Program-made: the position numbers and the translations under genes
Notes under the pieces: generated by a model
The model's database searches: none
What the model saw: the letters and a program-made list of their open reading frames with translations, nothing else
What the model was told of the DNA's origin: nothing
Assembly: GCA_945897885.1 (NCBI GenBank)
Contig: CAMDGU010000020.1
Coordinates: 1 to 46,100, forward strand
Length of the DNA: 46,100 nt
Direction of reading: 5' to 3'
From: Chitinophaga pinensis
GTDB taxonomy: Bacteria; Bacteroidota; Bacteroidia; NS11-12g; UBA9320
Shown: positions 1-6,571 of the stretch, piece after piece
How positions within the stretch are numbered: position 1 is the first letter of the stretch
How the letters are laid out: every line of letters begins with the position of its first letter

Positions 1-102
1 TCAACAAAACTACTTGCGGAAGCAATGTTAAAATCTGTAAAGGTTTTGAAAAATGGAAACTATTCTATAATAGGACAAAATATTTTGAACTTTTTAAAGT
101 GA
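1..102 (+). CDS. C-terminal end of an unidentified protein (partial)
   Basis: An open frame enters from the left edge and closes with TGA at 100-102, leaving 33 residues rich in Leu, Lys and Asn that end in the residues NILNFLK. It is too short to assign to a family. The composition fits the cytoplasmic tail of an ordinary chromosomal gene. It lies just outside the left 44-bp repeat of the hipBST cassette, so it marks the edge of the flanking chromosome. Whether the frame is truly coding cannot be judged from 33 codons. Confidence 0.4.
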   Translation, partial: STKLLAEAMLKSVKVLKNGNYSIIGQNILNFLK

Positions 103-165
103 GAGTAAATTAATATATACAGGCCTTGTACCTTTTCCAGAATTCAAAAATTCAATTCGTTTCCA

Positions 166-209
166 TTAATATTCATTAACATTCATGGTTGTTAATGAAT
201 ATTAACACA
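166..209. repeat. Left 44-bp flanking repeat of the hipBST cassette
   Basis: An inverted repeat with perfect 16-bp arms, TTAATATTCATTAACA at 166-181 and its complement at 190-205, surrounds the 8-bp spacer TTCATGGT. The same 44 bp recurs in direct orientation at 2146-2189 with three differences. This copy ends 4 bp beyond the hipT stop codon, so it could also fold at the end of the hipBST mRNA, although no U-tract follows. The 16-8-16 geometry resembles tyrosine-recombinase core sites, which is an inference only. Confidence 0.85.
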
Positions 210-213
210 TAGT

Positions 214-1260
214 TTAAGCAGTTAAATAATTTCGTTTGGTTTGGTACATCAGTAGATACCCCCTCTTGTTTGGTTCGCTCAAAAAAGAACGGCTTGTGAA
301 TTCATCTACCTGATTTTGCTTTTCTAAAAAAGGAGCCAATAGTTTTTCAATTCTGCTTTCTGAAACGCCTATACGTCTAGCAAATTCAATAAAATCAGCT
401 TTAGACGGGTGTCCGCTAATTTTAAATTTTTCACTTTTAAATCCATCGGCAAATAATCCTTTGCTCAATGCAAAATCTGTATCATCCACATGCAGTTTAG
501 TGTTTATTAAATCATAAGCAGGACTCAACAAATAATCGCCTTTGGTTGATTCCAGTAATGAAAAATTCTTCAAATGGGCATCCCCGTTTGAGAACAAAAA
601 ATTGAATACAATTAACGAAAAATATTTCTCTATTTCTACTCTCCAAGCCGGGACAAATTTCTGTATCAGCATCCCAACCTCTTCATAGCTATATTCATAT
701 TTAAAATCAGCCCCTGCATTATCCTTGGTTTTGCCTGCAAGGATTGCAAAATCTTCAAGGCCCAATTTTCCACCTTCTTTCTTTACATCAAAACGTTTGG
801 TTATATAGGCCGGCAAACCATTCTTAAAAAAAATCATAGCATTTTCGGCTGTATTTATTCCATAAACCTGCCGGGCTATTTGCATTGTTAGATGTTCGTT
901 TGCCGGTACTTGGTTAACTTTTTTTAAGTCTCGTGGTATTGGTTTTAGTATAAAAGTACCTTGTTCACCTTCTTTGGTAAGCCGCAATTGATTTTTTTCA
1001 AGTATAAAACTTAATTTTTCCTGAACTCCTGATATGGAAATACGTTTGCGGTTTTCGATAAATTGCTCTGCGACTTCCTCGCTTTGTTGAGGTGGCTCAT
1101 AGGGCAATACATGGTTTACCTTTTTGCCATTAAACAAATTCCGTAAACAGCTCGGACTATAAGTAGTAAACCCTTCAGCCAATGTTCCGGGACAAACTTC
1201 AGTGGCCACCGGAAAATTGACAATAGTTGTATCTGACTGTGTGTGTTTTTCCTTTTTCAT
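214..1260 (-). CDS. hipT: HipT-like serine/threonine kinase toxin (HipA kinase domain)
   Basis: This is a 348-residue HipA-type kinase without the usual N-terminal subdomain, which is a separate gene just upstream. Kinase landmarks are visible: a Gly-rich loop RISISGVQEKLS (residues 73-84), the ATP-site lysine in FILKP (K106), the catalytic loop NGDAHLKN (D227, N232) and the metal-binding YDL (D250). The Ser-Ile-Ser at 75-77 matches the autophosphorylation motif described for E. coli HipT, which phosphorylates tryptophanyl-tRNA synthetase; the target here is unknown. About 70 residues precede the loop, somewhat more than in E. coli HipT. Its ATG overlaps the hipS stop (ATGA), so translation is probably coupled. 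It could be annotated simply as a HipA domain protein; the toxin role is inferred. Confidence 0.85.
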   Translation of the reverse strand: MKKEKHTQSDTTIVNFPVATEVCPGTLAEGFTTYSPSCLRNLFNGKKVNHVLPYEPPQQSEEVAEQFIENRKRISISGVQEKLSFILEKNQLRLTKEGEQGTFILKPIPRDLKKVNQVPANEHLTMQIARQVYGINTAENAMIFFKNGLPAYITKRFDVKKEGGKLGLEDFAILAGKTKDNAGADFKYEYSYEEVGMLIQKFVPAWRVEIEKYFSLIVFNFLFSNGDAHLKNFSLLESTKGDYLLSPAYDLINTKLHVDDTDFALSKGLFADGFKSEKFKISGHPSKADFIEFARRIGVSESRIEKLLAPFLEKQNQVDEFTSRSFLSEPNKRGYLLMYQTKRNYLTA

Positions 1261-1595
1261 TCTTCACTAATCACTTTTATTGGTTTTACAGTTACCGCAC
1301 CAATGGTATCGAATTGCGCTGTTGCCATCAATAAACCAAAATTGTCTTCCTCATCAATTCGCAATTGTTTGCTTTGCAATTTTTTGTTAACACCTTCGCT
1401 AAGCATGTTAAAAAAACACGGGAATAAAAATTCACTAGAGTATTCCTTTTGGGTTTTCGGAAGTGTTAAACTGATGGCAGGTTTACCTGCATCATTAAAA
1501 TAACTATCATCATACTTAAACACAAAATGCTTGCGGTTGAGTTCGGTCAAAACTCCGGTAAAACTCCCGTCTCTATATATTTCTGCAGCCCTCAT
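1257..1595 (-). CDS. hipS: HipS-like small protein (HipA N-terminal subdomain 1)
   Basis: The 112-residue product corresponds to the couple_hipA domain that forms the N-terminal subdomain of full-length HipA. It begins with a strand-rich segment (AEIYRDGSFTGVLTE), then a Leu-Thr-Leu-Pro motif near residues 43-46 and a Phe-rich helix ending in MLSEGVNKK. In the E. coli HipBST system this domain is a free protein that acts as the antitoxin against HipT; the same role is inferred here. The frame upstream of the ATG is closed at once by TAA, so the start is firm. It overlaps hipT by four bases and is preceded by a 13-codon ORF whose TGA overlaps this ATG. The gene lies 187 bp from hipB, with tandem repeats filling the gap. 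Confidence 0.82.
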   Translation of the reverse strand: MRAAEIYRDGSFTGVLTELNRKHFVFKYDDSYFNDAGKPAISLTLPKTQKEYSSEFLFPCFFNMLSEGVNKKLQSKQLRIDEEDNFGLLMATAQFDTIGAVTVKPIKVISEE

Positions 1596-1633
1596 TTGAA
1601 AATTAATTTATATTTAGTTTTAGTTAGTGGCAT
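1592..1633 (-). other. 13-codon leader ORF overlapping the hipS start
   Basis: Inside the repeat copy closest to hipS, an ATG opens a short frame encoding MPLTKTKYKLIFK. Its TGA stop shares bases with the hipS ATG (AAATGAG). This is the arrangement expected for translational coupling. The two repeat copies further upstream have the same ATG but read on into the next unit and stop after 20 codons. Translation is not demonstrated; the peptide is basic and may only serve to deliver ribosomes to hipS. Confidence 0.45.
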
Positions 1634-1780
1634 TTTCTAATCTTCGATTTGAAAATTAATTTATATCTAGTTTTAGTTAGTGGCATTTTCTAATCTTCGA
1701 TTTGATAATTATTTTATATCTAATTTTAGTTAGTGGCATTTTCTAATCTTCGATTTGATAATTAATTTAGATCAATTTTT
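1595..1780. repeat. 53-bp tandem repeat between hipB and hipS
   Basis: Units begin at 1595, 1648, 1701 and 1754, giving an exact 53-bp period. The first two units differ at one base, the third at a few, and the fourth is a diverged partial copy of about 27 bp that ends just before the hipB stop. Because 53 is not a multiple of three, each copy shifts frame relative to the next. On the transcribed strand each full unit carries AGATTAGAAAATG. There are no unique spacers, so this is not a CRISPR array. Confidence 0.95.
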
Positions 1781-1782
1781 AT

Positions 1783-1992
1783 TTAAAGATTCTTTTTAAC
1801 TTCAAGTTTCAGTTCCATGCCCAACACCTCCGCCAATTTATTAAGAACCTCTAAAGTGGGATTGCCTTGTCCCCGTTCAAGTTTATAGAGAGTGTTTGTA
1901 CTTACTTTTGCCAGTTCGGCTAAGTGGGGTTGGGTTATTCCCAGTCCTTTCCTACGATTTTTTATAGATTCTCCAATTGAATTAAATAACAT
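1783..1992 (-). CDS. hipB: HipB-like XRE-family antitoxin/repressor
   Basis: This 69-residue protein is almost entirely a helix-turn-helix domain of the HTH_3/XRE type: an IGESIKNRRK start, the recognition region GITQPHLAELAKVSTNTLYK (about residues 18-37) and the LERGQGNPTLEVLNKLAEVLG segment. In HipBA and HipBST systems, HipB binds operators upstream of its own gene and represses the operon. Here the first gene of the operon is hipB and several TGTGATT/AATCACA half-sites lie directly upstream. It lacks the C-terminal tail that would extend beyond about residue 69. Assignment as HipB rests on the small HTH size and its position before hipS and hipT. Confidence 0.82.
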   Translation of the reverse strand: MLFNSIGESIKNRRKGLGITQPHLAELAKVSTNTLYKLERGQGNPTLEVLNKLAEVLGMELKLEVKKNL

Positions 1993-2045
1993 TTTAGTGT
2001 GATTTTGCTGTAAAAATAGTGTTTATTTTAATATCACACAAACAA

Positions 2046-2065
2046 AATCACATTATAGTGCGATT
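2046..2065. promoter_or_regulatory. Candidate HipB operator palindrome
   Basis: A near-perfect 20-bp palindrome has half-sites AATCACAT and GTGCGATT around a TATA centre. Related half-sites occur at 1996-2004 (AGTGTGATT, next to the hipB start), 2032-2040 (TATCACAC) and 2117-2126 (TAATGTGATT). Repeated operator half-sites upstream of hipB are typical of HipB autoregulation. Binding by this HipB is inferred. Confidence 0.6.
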
Positions 2066-2145
2066 TAAGCTATAAAAATAAAATTATAACAATGGGAAAA
2101 AGCTAATTTCCCATCATAATGTGATTTATGGATTTTATTATGGCG

Positions 2146-2189
2146 TTACTATTCATTAACATTCATGCGTGTTAATGAATATTAACACA
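2146..2189. repeat. Right 44-bp flanking repeat of the hipBST cassette
   Basis: This is the partner of the repeat at 166-209. The left arm TTACTATTCATTAACA (2146-2161) has one mismatch with the right arm TGTTAATGAATATTAA (2170-2185), and the 8-bp spacer is TTCATGCG. It is a direct repeat of the left copy with three differences in 44 bp, two of them inside the spacer. It sits about 150 bp upstream of hipB and 200 bp from the tRNA-Pro gene. Confidence 0.85.
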
Positions 2190-2347
2190 AAAAAGTAGGA
2201 TGGGCAGGAATCCCTCCTTTTTTGGTTTCTTATCGGCTTTTGCTAATTGGAATAGAGTTGTTTTTATCTGTTCCCTTGATTTTTATCAGAATTGCATTTC
2301 CCAGTGTTTATTCAAACCTGGTGTTTTCGCCCGTAAAAGTCGGCAAA

Positions 2348-2383
2348 TAAAAAAGGGTTGCAGATTTTTAAAGTCTGCAACCC
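2348..2383 (-). terminator. Rho-independent terminator of tRNA-Pro
   Basis: Arms GGGTTGCAGA (2355-2364) and TCTGCAACCC (2374-2383) form a 10-bp stem with a 9-nt loop. On the minus strand the stem is followed by TTTTTTATT. It lies 10 bp past the tRNA CCA end. Confidence 0.85.
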
Positions 2384-2393
2384 TTGGTATTAT

Positions 2394-2470
2394 TGGTCGG
2401 GGTGACAAGATTCGAACTTGCGACCACACGCCCCCCAGACGTGTACTCTACCGGGCTGAGCTACACCCCG
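2394..2470 (-). tRNA. tRNA-Pro (anticodon GGG)
   Basis: Read on the minus strand, the 77-nt gene folds as a cloverleaf. The acceptor strands are CGGGGTG and CACCCCG with discriminator A. The D-arm begins GCTCAGCCCGGTAGAG. The anticodon arm is CACGT-CTGGGGG-GCGTG with GGG at positions 34-36, and the T-arm is GCAAG-TTCGAAT-CTTGT. The CCA end is encoded in the DNA (2394-2396). GGG reads the CCC and CCU proline codons. A strong terminator follows. The gene lies about 200 bp from the right repeat of the hipBST cassette but is not itself interrupted. Confidence 0.95.
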
Positions 2471-2570
2471 TTTTTCAAACGGAGTGCAAAAGTACATTGC
2501 CTTTTGAAAAATTCAATCTACTATTTTGAGTTTTTGTTCTTCCTATGGCATGCTTTACATTGCATCCATG

Positions 2571-2578
2571 TATTTTTG
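2571..2578 (+). promoter_or_regulatory. Putative -7 box of recR
   Basis: TATTTTTG matches the Bacteroidota -7 consensus TAnnTTTG. It would place the transcript start near 2585, about 15 bp before the TTG start chosen for recR. No clear TTG is seen at the expected -33 distance, so the call is tentative. Confidence 0.4.
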
Positions 2579-2599
2579 CTTTCTGAAAATTTAAACTAT

Positions 2600-3202
2600 T
2601 TGAATCTTCCTTCCAAAATACTAGAACAAGCTGTTAATGAACTTTCTCAATTTCCGGGAATTGGCAAAAAAACGGCATTACGCATGGTCATACATTTAAT
2701 GAAACAACCTGAGGAATCGGTTGGTTCCTTGGCCAAAGCCATAATAAATTTAAAGACAAACCTTCAATTTTGCTCCATCTGTCATAATGTTTCAGAAACT
2801 GATACTTGCGATATATGCAAAAGTGTGAACCGTAACAAACGAATAATTTGTGTGGTTAAAGATTTTCAGGATTGTATTTCTATTGAAAGTACCGGACATT
2901 ACAATGGGACGTATCATGTGCTTAACGGACTGGTATCTCCTTTGGATGGCATAGGCCCCGAGGAAATAAATATTGCTTCATTACTAAAAAGAGTAAATGA
3001 AAATGAAACCGACGAGGTAATACTGGCCCTTAGTGCTACTATGGAAGGTGATACAACTTCGTTTTACATAACAAAAAAGCTAAAAGATAAATCCATAAAA
3101 GTTTCCCAAATTTCAAGAGGGATTTCCATAGGAGGAGAACTTGAATTTGCGGATGAAATAACTCTTGGAAGGTCGCTGTTAAGCAGGATTCAGGTAAGTT
3201 AA
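2600..3202 (+). CDS. recR: Recombination mediator RecR
   Basis: RecR acts with RecF and RecO to load RecA at gapped DNA. The 200-residue length is typical. Visible parts are the helix-hairpin-helix QFPGIGKKTALRM near the N terminus, the four-cysteine zinc module CSICHNVSETDTCDIC (about residues 53-68) and the Toprim domain with VVKDFQD. The open frame extends upstream through the tRNA, but family alignment points to the TTG at 2600, giving the usual start (M)NLPSKILEQAV. The gene converges with the M2 peptidase gene and their stop codons overlap by four bases. No Shine-Dalgarno is visible, as is common in this phylum. Confidence 0.93.
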   Translation: MNLPSKILEQAVNELSQFPGIGKKTALRMVIHLMKQPEESVGSLAKAIINLKTNLQFCSICHNVSETDTCDICKSVNRNKRIICVVKDFQDCISIESTGHYNGTYHVLNGLVSPLDGIGPEEINIASLLKRVNENETDEVILALSATMEGDTTSFYITKKLKDKSIKVSQISRGISIGGELEFADEITLGRSLLSRIQVS

Positions 3203-5004
3203 ATATGATTGGGCAGGGTATAGGTTCTTCCTGTATTCACTTTTTTAAGATAAACCAATAAGGGTTCAAAATACTCCAACATTGGTTTTGCACTCATATC
3301 ACTTCCTAGGTGTTTCTTAAGATGCTCGCGCCAATCTACACTTGCTCCCGGATACATTAAATCTTTTAAAAATTGACCGGTAGCTGTGCTTCCCCAATAG
3401 TTGGTATTATGCGGGTCTTGTTTTAGTATTTGTTTGGCTATATGGTCATGAAATTGGAATAAAAGGACGTTGCTCATGGAGTAATCATAATATTGCGCAG
3501 CATCGTCATTAATATGAGTTTTGGTAGCGGCATCACAGTACTTTTCACTTCTTTCGGTTGGAGGTACAATACCTTGATATTTTTTCACCAGGTTCCACCA
3601 AGCTTTATTAAATTCATCTTTGGTTAAATTTTTTGTATAAAGTTCGTTTTCAAACCCGGTCATAACACCTGCCCCCCAAGGAATATGAACGACATAATCT
3701 AAAGCTTCTTTTAACATATTTATGGTATCATTGGTTTTAACCTCTTTACCCACCAATCCGAAATTTTGAAGAAATGGTTTTTGCATGGCTGCCAAACCTA
3801 TTAAACTTCCCATAGCTTCATGATATGCGCGGTTAGCTCCGCCTCTTGATATTATGGGCACATCAGGATTTGAGTAGGTTTGATAATAATAAATGTGTCC
3901 TAATTCATGCAAGGCAGTGCCCCACCACTCAGTGTTTGACTCCACACTCATAAGACTTCTCACATCCTTATCGTTATCAATATGCCAGGCACTGGCATGG
4001 TTATTTTTTTTGTATTTTGCCTCAGCAGGTAATGGGTAAAGGCTCGATTTTTCATAAAAGGATTTTGGCAATGCATTAAATCCGAGACTTTTATAAAAGG
4101 CTTCTCCTTGTTGAACAATCCATTCCGGCGATTTTGTTTTTAAAGCTTTATCCAAGTTTATTCCTTCGGCATTTACCATAGCTGTCCAGTCTTGTCCCCA
4201 GCGATTGGGCAACCAGTGAGCAGGCAAATATTCAGGCACCGGTTGTTTGTATTTTGCTGCCAATTCATACCGTGCCCAGGTGTGCAATTCTCGGTATAAA
4301 GGCCATACGTCATTTATCATTCCTTCACACGATTGAATAACTTCTTTACTTGACATACCATACTCGGCTGCCTGGTAGGCAAAGTAATCTTGGTACTCTA
4401 AAGCCTGAACAGATTTATTTCTCAAATTTCTAAGATTTTCCAATCCTGTTTTTAGAGTTGTGCCTATTTCCTTGCTTGTTATCCAAGCGGCAAGTCTTTC
4501 GTCTAAAATCTTTGAGTTTTTTAAGATTTCATCAATGGCATTGGTAGTTACTTCTTTACCGTTTAAAATATATTTGTAACCATAAAGCAAACCTGTTTGA
4601 TCTGCTTCCGCTTTTATTCTTTGTTTTACGATATCTCCTGCAATTTCGGGACTGCTTCCAGCCATAAATAAAATAATTTCCAGCTGTTTTATCTGTAATG
4701 GTGTGAGTTGGTCTTTGGAATTTAAAAAGGTTTTAGCCTTTTCAATATTCGTTTTACTGCCTGTAAATTTGGCAAAAGCTTCACCTGTTTCAGTGGCAAT
4801 TTTAGTTGTTATAGTATCGCCTTCAATAATCATGGTATTAAGTTTCCATTGGGCTTCATTACTTGAAATAAGCAATTTCTGAAATTGAAGATTATACCCC
4901 ATTAGGTAAGATTGTACCTCATTTTGTAAGTCTTCCTTTTTTGAATTATCTGAACAGCCAAATAATGTAAAAAAACAAACGATAGTTATAATTAATTTTT
5001 TCAT
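3199..5004 (-). CDS. M2-family (ACE-like) zinc dipeptidyl carboxypeptidase lipoprotein
   Basis: M2 peptidases remove dipeptides from peptide C termini. The zinc motif HELGHIYYYQ and the downstream third ligand in YHEAMGSLIGLAA are both present, and the region around PTERSEKYCDAATKTHI is also typical. The start is set at the ATG at 5004 rather than an ATG 24 codons earlier, because it gives a clean lipoprotein signal: KKLIITIVCFFTLFGC with Cys as the lipidation site. The 601-residue mature-length protein fits the family. It lies downstream of susC and susD in the same orientation, with a terminator-like hairpin between, so it may be expressed partly with them and cleave peptides brought in by that pair. 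Substrate is not known. Confidence 0.88.
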   Translation of the reverse strand: MKKLIITIVCFFTLFGCSDNSKKEDLQNEVQSYLMGYNLQFQKLLISSNEAQWKLNTMIIEGDTITTKIATETGEAFAKFTGSKTNIEKAKTFLNSKDQLTPLQIKQLEIILFMAGSSPEIAGDIVKQRIKAEADQTGLLYGYKYILNGKEVTTNAIDEILKNSKILDERLAAWITSKEIGTTLKTGLENLRNLRNKSVQALEYQDYFAYQAAEYGMSSKEVIQSCEGMINDVWPLYRELHTWARYELAAKYKQPVPEYLPAHWLPNRWGQDWTAMVNAEGINLDKALKTKSPEWIVQQGEAFYKSLGFNALPKSFYEKSSLYPLPAEAKYKKNNHASAWHIDNDKDVRSLMSVESNTEWWGTALHELGHIYYYQTYSNPDVPIISRGGANRAYHEAMGSLIGLAAMQKPFLQNFGLVGKEVKTNDTINMLKEALDYVVHIPWGAGVMTGFENELYTKNLTKDEFNKAWWNLVKKYQGIVPPTERSEKYCDAATKTHINDDAAQYYDYSMSNVLLFQFHDHIAKQILKQDPHNTNYWGSTATGQFLKDLMYPGASVDWREHLKKHLGSDMSAKPMLEYFEPLLVYLKKVNTGRTYTLPNHI

Positions 5005-5080
5005 TAGTAATTTTTGGGGAGCTAAATTATGTTTAATTGAGCAATAAAAATAGAAACCGATTTCAAATACTGACAATAAA

Positions 5081-5109
5081 AAGAAAGGTCGTATCTTACG
5101 ACACGACCT
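5081..5109 (-). terminator. Terminator after susD
   Basis: Arms AGGTCGT (5086-5092) and ACGACCT (5103-5109) form a 7-bp stem. On the minus strand it is followed by TTCTTTTT. It would end or attenuate the susCD transcript before the M2 peptidase gene. Confidence 0.7.
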
Positions 5110-5139
5110 ATCAAATAATTATTTTCTATTCCAACAGAG

Positions 5140-6552
5140 TTAGTTTGTATCCCACCAAACAGGAACACTCATATCGGAAACGAGCGTAGCGTTGCTATTG
5201 TACAGTCTTTCTGTCAATACATTAGGCATTCTGCGAGGTATTTCAGTTACAGCACCTGTGGCTTTTGTTAAAGTAGGGAAGCCAGTACGTCTCCAATCGT
5301 TGTATACCTCCAATTGGGTAAATAAGGCGATATACTTTTGATTCATAATTTTTTCTAAAGTTATAGTACTGCTTGTTTCCGAAGCATTAGCAGTAACATA
5401 ACCCGAAGAGGGTGCTGCACCAGTAACCTTAGTTATATGTCCAATTACAGCAGCATTATAGGCCGTTGCAGCAGCAGCTTTATCTGCATTAATGTTGGCT
5501 TCAGCCTCCATGAATTTAGATTCTACATAAGTAATAAGCGGCAATTTAGAATCGGGAGATGCATAATAGCTACCAATTACAGAAACAAATTTTCCATAAG
5601 TGATGCTTTCTGCTTCACCGGCTGGTCCTCCTATATAGGCAGTAGTATCCTGTAATTCGCAATAGAAAGGTAATCTTGGATCGCTGGTAGAGTTCATCAT
5701 ATTAACCAATTTGGCACCCATACGTATATACCCTTCACGGTCAACCTTTGTAAAGGCATACCATTGGTTATATTCATTGGCACTAGTACCAAACATCATC
5801 TCGCAATCGTCACCAGCCGAAAGGCCTGCAGCATTTGCACTAGCCAAAGCAGCTAATGTTTTAGAATAGGCATCAGCCGAATTCTTTTTGCTTAAACGTA
5901 ATGCATAACGTGCTTTTAACATCCAAGCTGTACGAATCCACTTATCAGCATCTCCGCCAAAAATATAATCGTCAGAAGATGGTAAAAGGTTATTATTAGC
6001 TTTAGCTTGACCAAGATCAGCGATAGCTGAAGTTAACACCGCTTGAATAGCATTTAACACATCGGCTTGTTTGTCGTAAGAAGGCTTTAATGACTCTTGA
6101 GTTCCGTCTTCACCATTTAACGCCTTGCTGTAGGGCACATCGCCCCAAAGGTCGGTAGCTGCGCCAATCATCATGGCTTGCAAAATTTTCCCAATCCCTG
6201 CATAATGTGGGTTAGCTGTTCCAGCTTTGTCAATCAATTTTTTGGTGTTTATTAGGCCTGAAGTGTACAAGGAAGACCATTCATTATCAAGGTCACCTTC
6301 AACTATTGAGTATTTTTCAAAAATAAACGCTTGATCGGTGAATCCTGCACTCTGCTGAGTAAGGATAGACGATGTACGTGATAGACTGCCGCCATAAGAA
6401 GCAAATAATGCTACTTCGCAGTTAGATAGAAGCAACGCAGCGGTTACTTCACTTGGCGCATTTGGCGAAATTTTATCTCCTTCAGTAAATTTCTTGCAAC
6501 CTTGTGTTACAAATAAAACTGTTAATGTTGTTAATATTAGTATCTTTTTCAT
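5140..6552 (-). CDS. SusD/RagB-like nutrient-binding outer-membrane lipoprotein
   Basis: SusD proteins are surface lipoproteins that cap a SusC transporter and capture the nutrient. The signal KILILTTLTVLFVTQGC ends in a lipidation Cys. The body is Ala- and Asn-rich helical sequence with typical SusD-like_2 features, such as the repeated LGQAKANNNLLPSSDDYIF segment with DADKWIRTAWMLKARYALRL, and the C-terminal VYNDWRRTGFPTLT and IPRRMPNVLTER motifs. The gene starts 19 bp after the susC stop, so the two are co-transcribed. The SusD-like_2 class is often tied to peptide or unknown ligands rather than starch. The next gene is a peptidase, which favours peptides. Confidence 0.9.
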   Translation of the reverse strand: MKKILILTTLTVLFVTQGCKKFTEGDKISPNAPSEVTAALLLSNCEVALFASYGGSLSRTSSILTQQSAGFTDQAFIFEKYSIVEGDLDNEWSSLYTSGLINTKKLIDKAGTANPHYAGIGKILQAMMIGAATDLWGDVPYSKALNGEDGTQESLKPSYDKQADVLNAIQAVLTSAIADLGQAKANNNLLPSSDDYIFGGDADKWIRTAWMLKARYALRLSKKNSADAYSKTLAALASANAAGLSAGDDCEMMFGTSANEYNQWYAFTKVDREGYIRMGAKLVNMMNSTSDPRLPFYCELQDTTAYIGGPAGEAESITYGKFVSVIGSYYASPDSKLPLITYVESKFMEAEANINADKAAAATAYNAAVIGHITKVTGAAPSSGYVTANASETSSTITLEKIMNQKYIALFTQLEVYNDWRRTGFPTLTKATGAVTEIPRRMPNVLTERLYNSNATLVSDMSVPVWWDTN

Positions 6553-6571
6553 TTTATTTTCCTCCTTTTAA

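Larger units (their letters stand above)
1993..2393. other. Intergenic region between hipB and tRNA-Pro
   Basis: This 400-bp stretch holds no convincing gene. It contains the hipB operator-like half-sites (1996-2126), the right 44-bp repeat (2146-2189) and the tRNA-Pro terminator (2348-2383). Between 2190 and 2345 I see no motif I can name; frames over it on the plus strand run straight into the tRNA and are not coding. Confidence 0.7.

Noticed and set aside
1595-1780. The 53-bp repeats as a CRISPR array
   Set aside because: The units are head to tail without unique spacers, and no cas genes are near.
2200-2529. Plus-strand frames over the tRNA and its upstream region
   Set aside because: They read through the tRNA-Pro gene and its terminator in antisense; only the part from 2600 on has RecR sequence.
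5005-5076. A 24-codon N-terminal extension of the M2 peptidase
   Set aside because: It would place the lipoprotein signal internally; the ATG at 5004 gives a normal signal and lipidation Cys.
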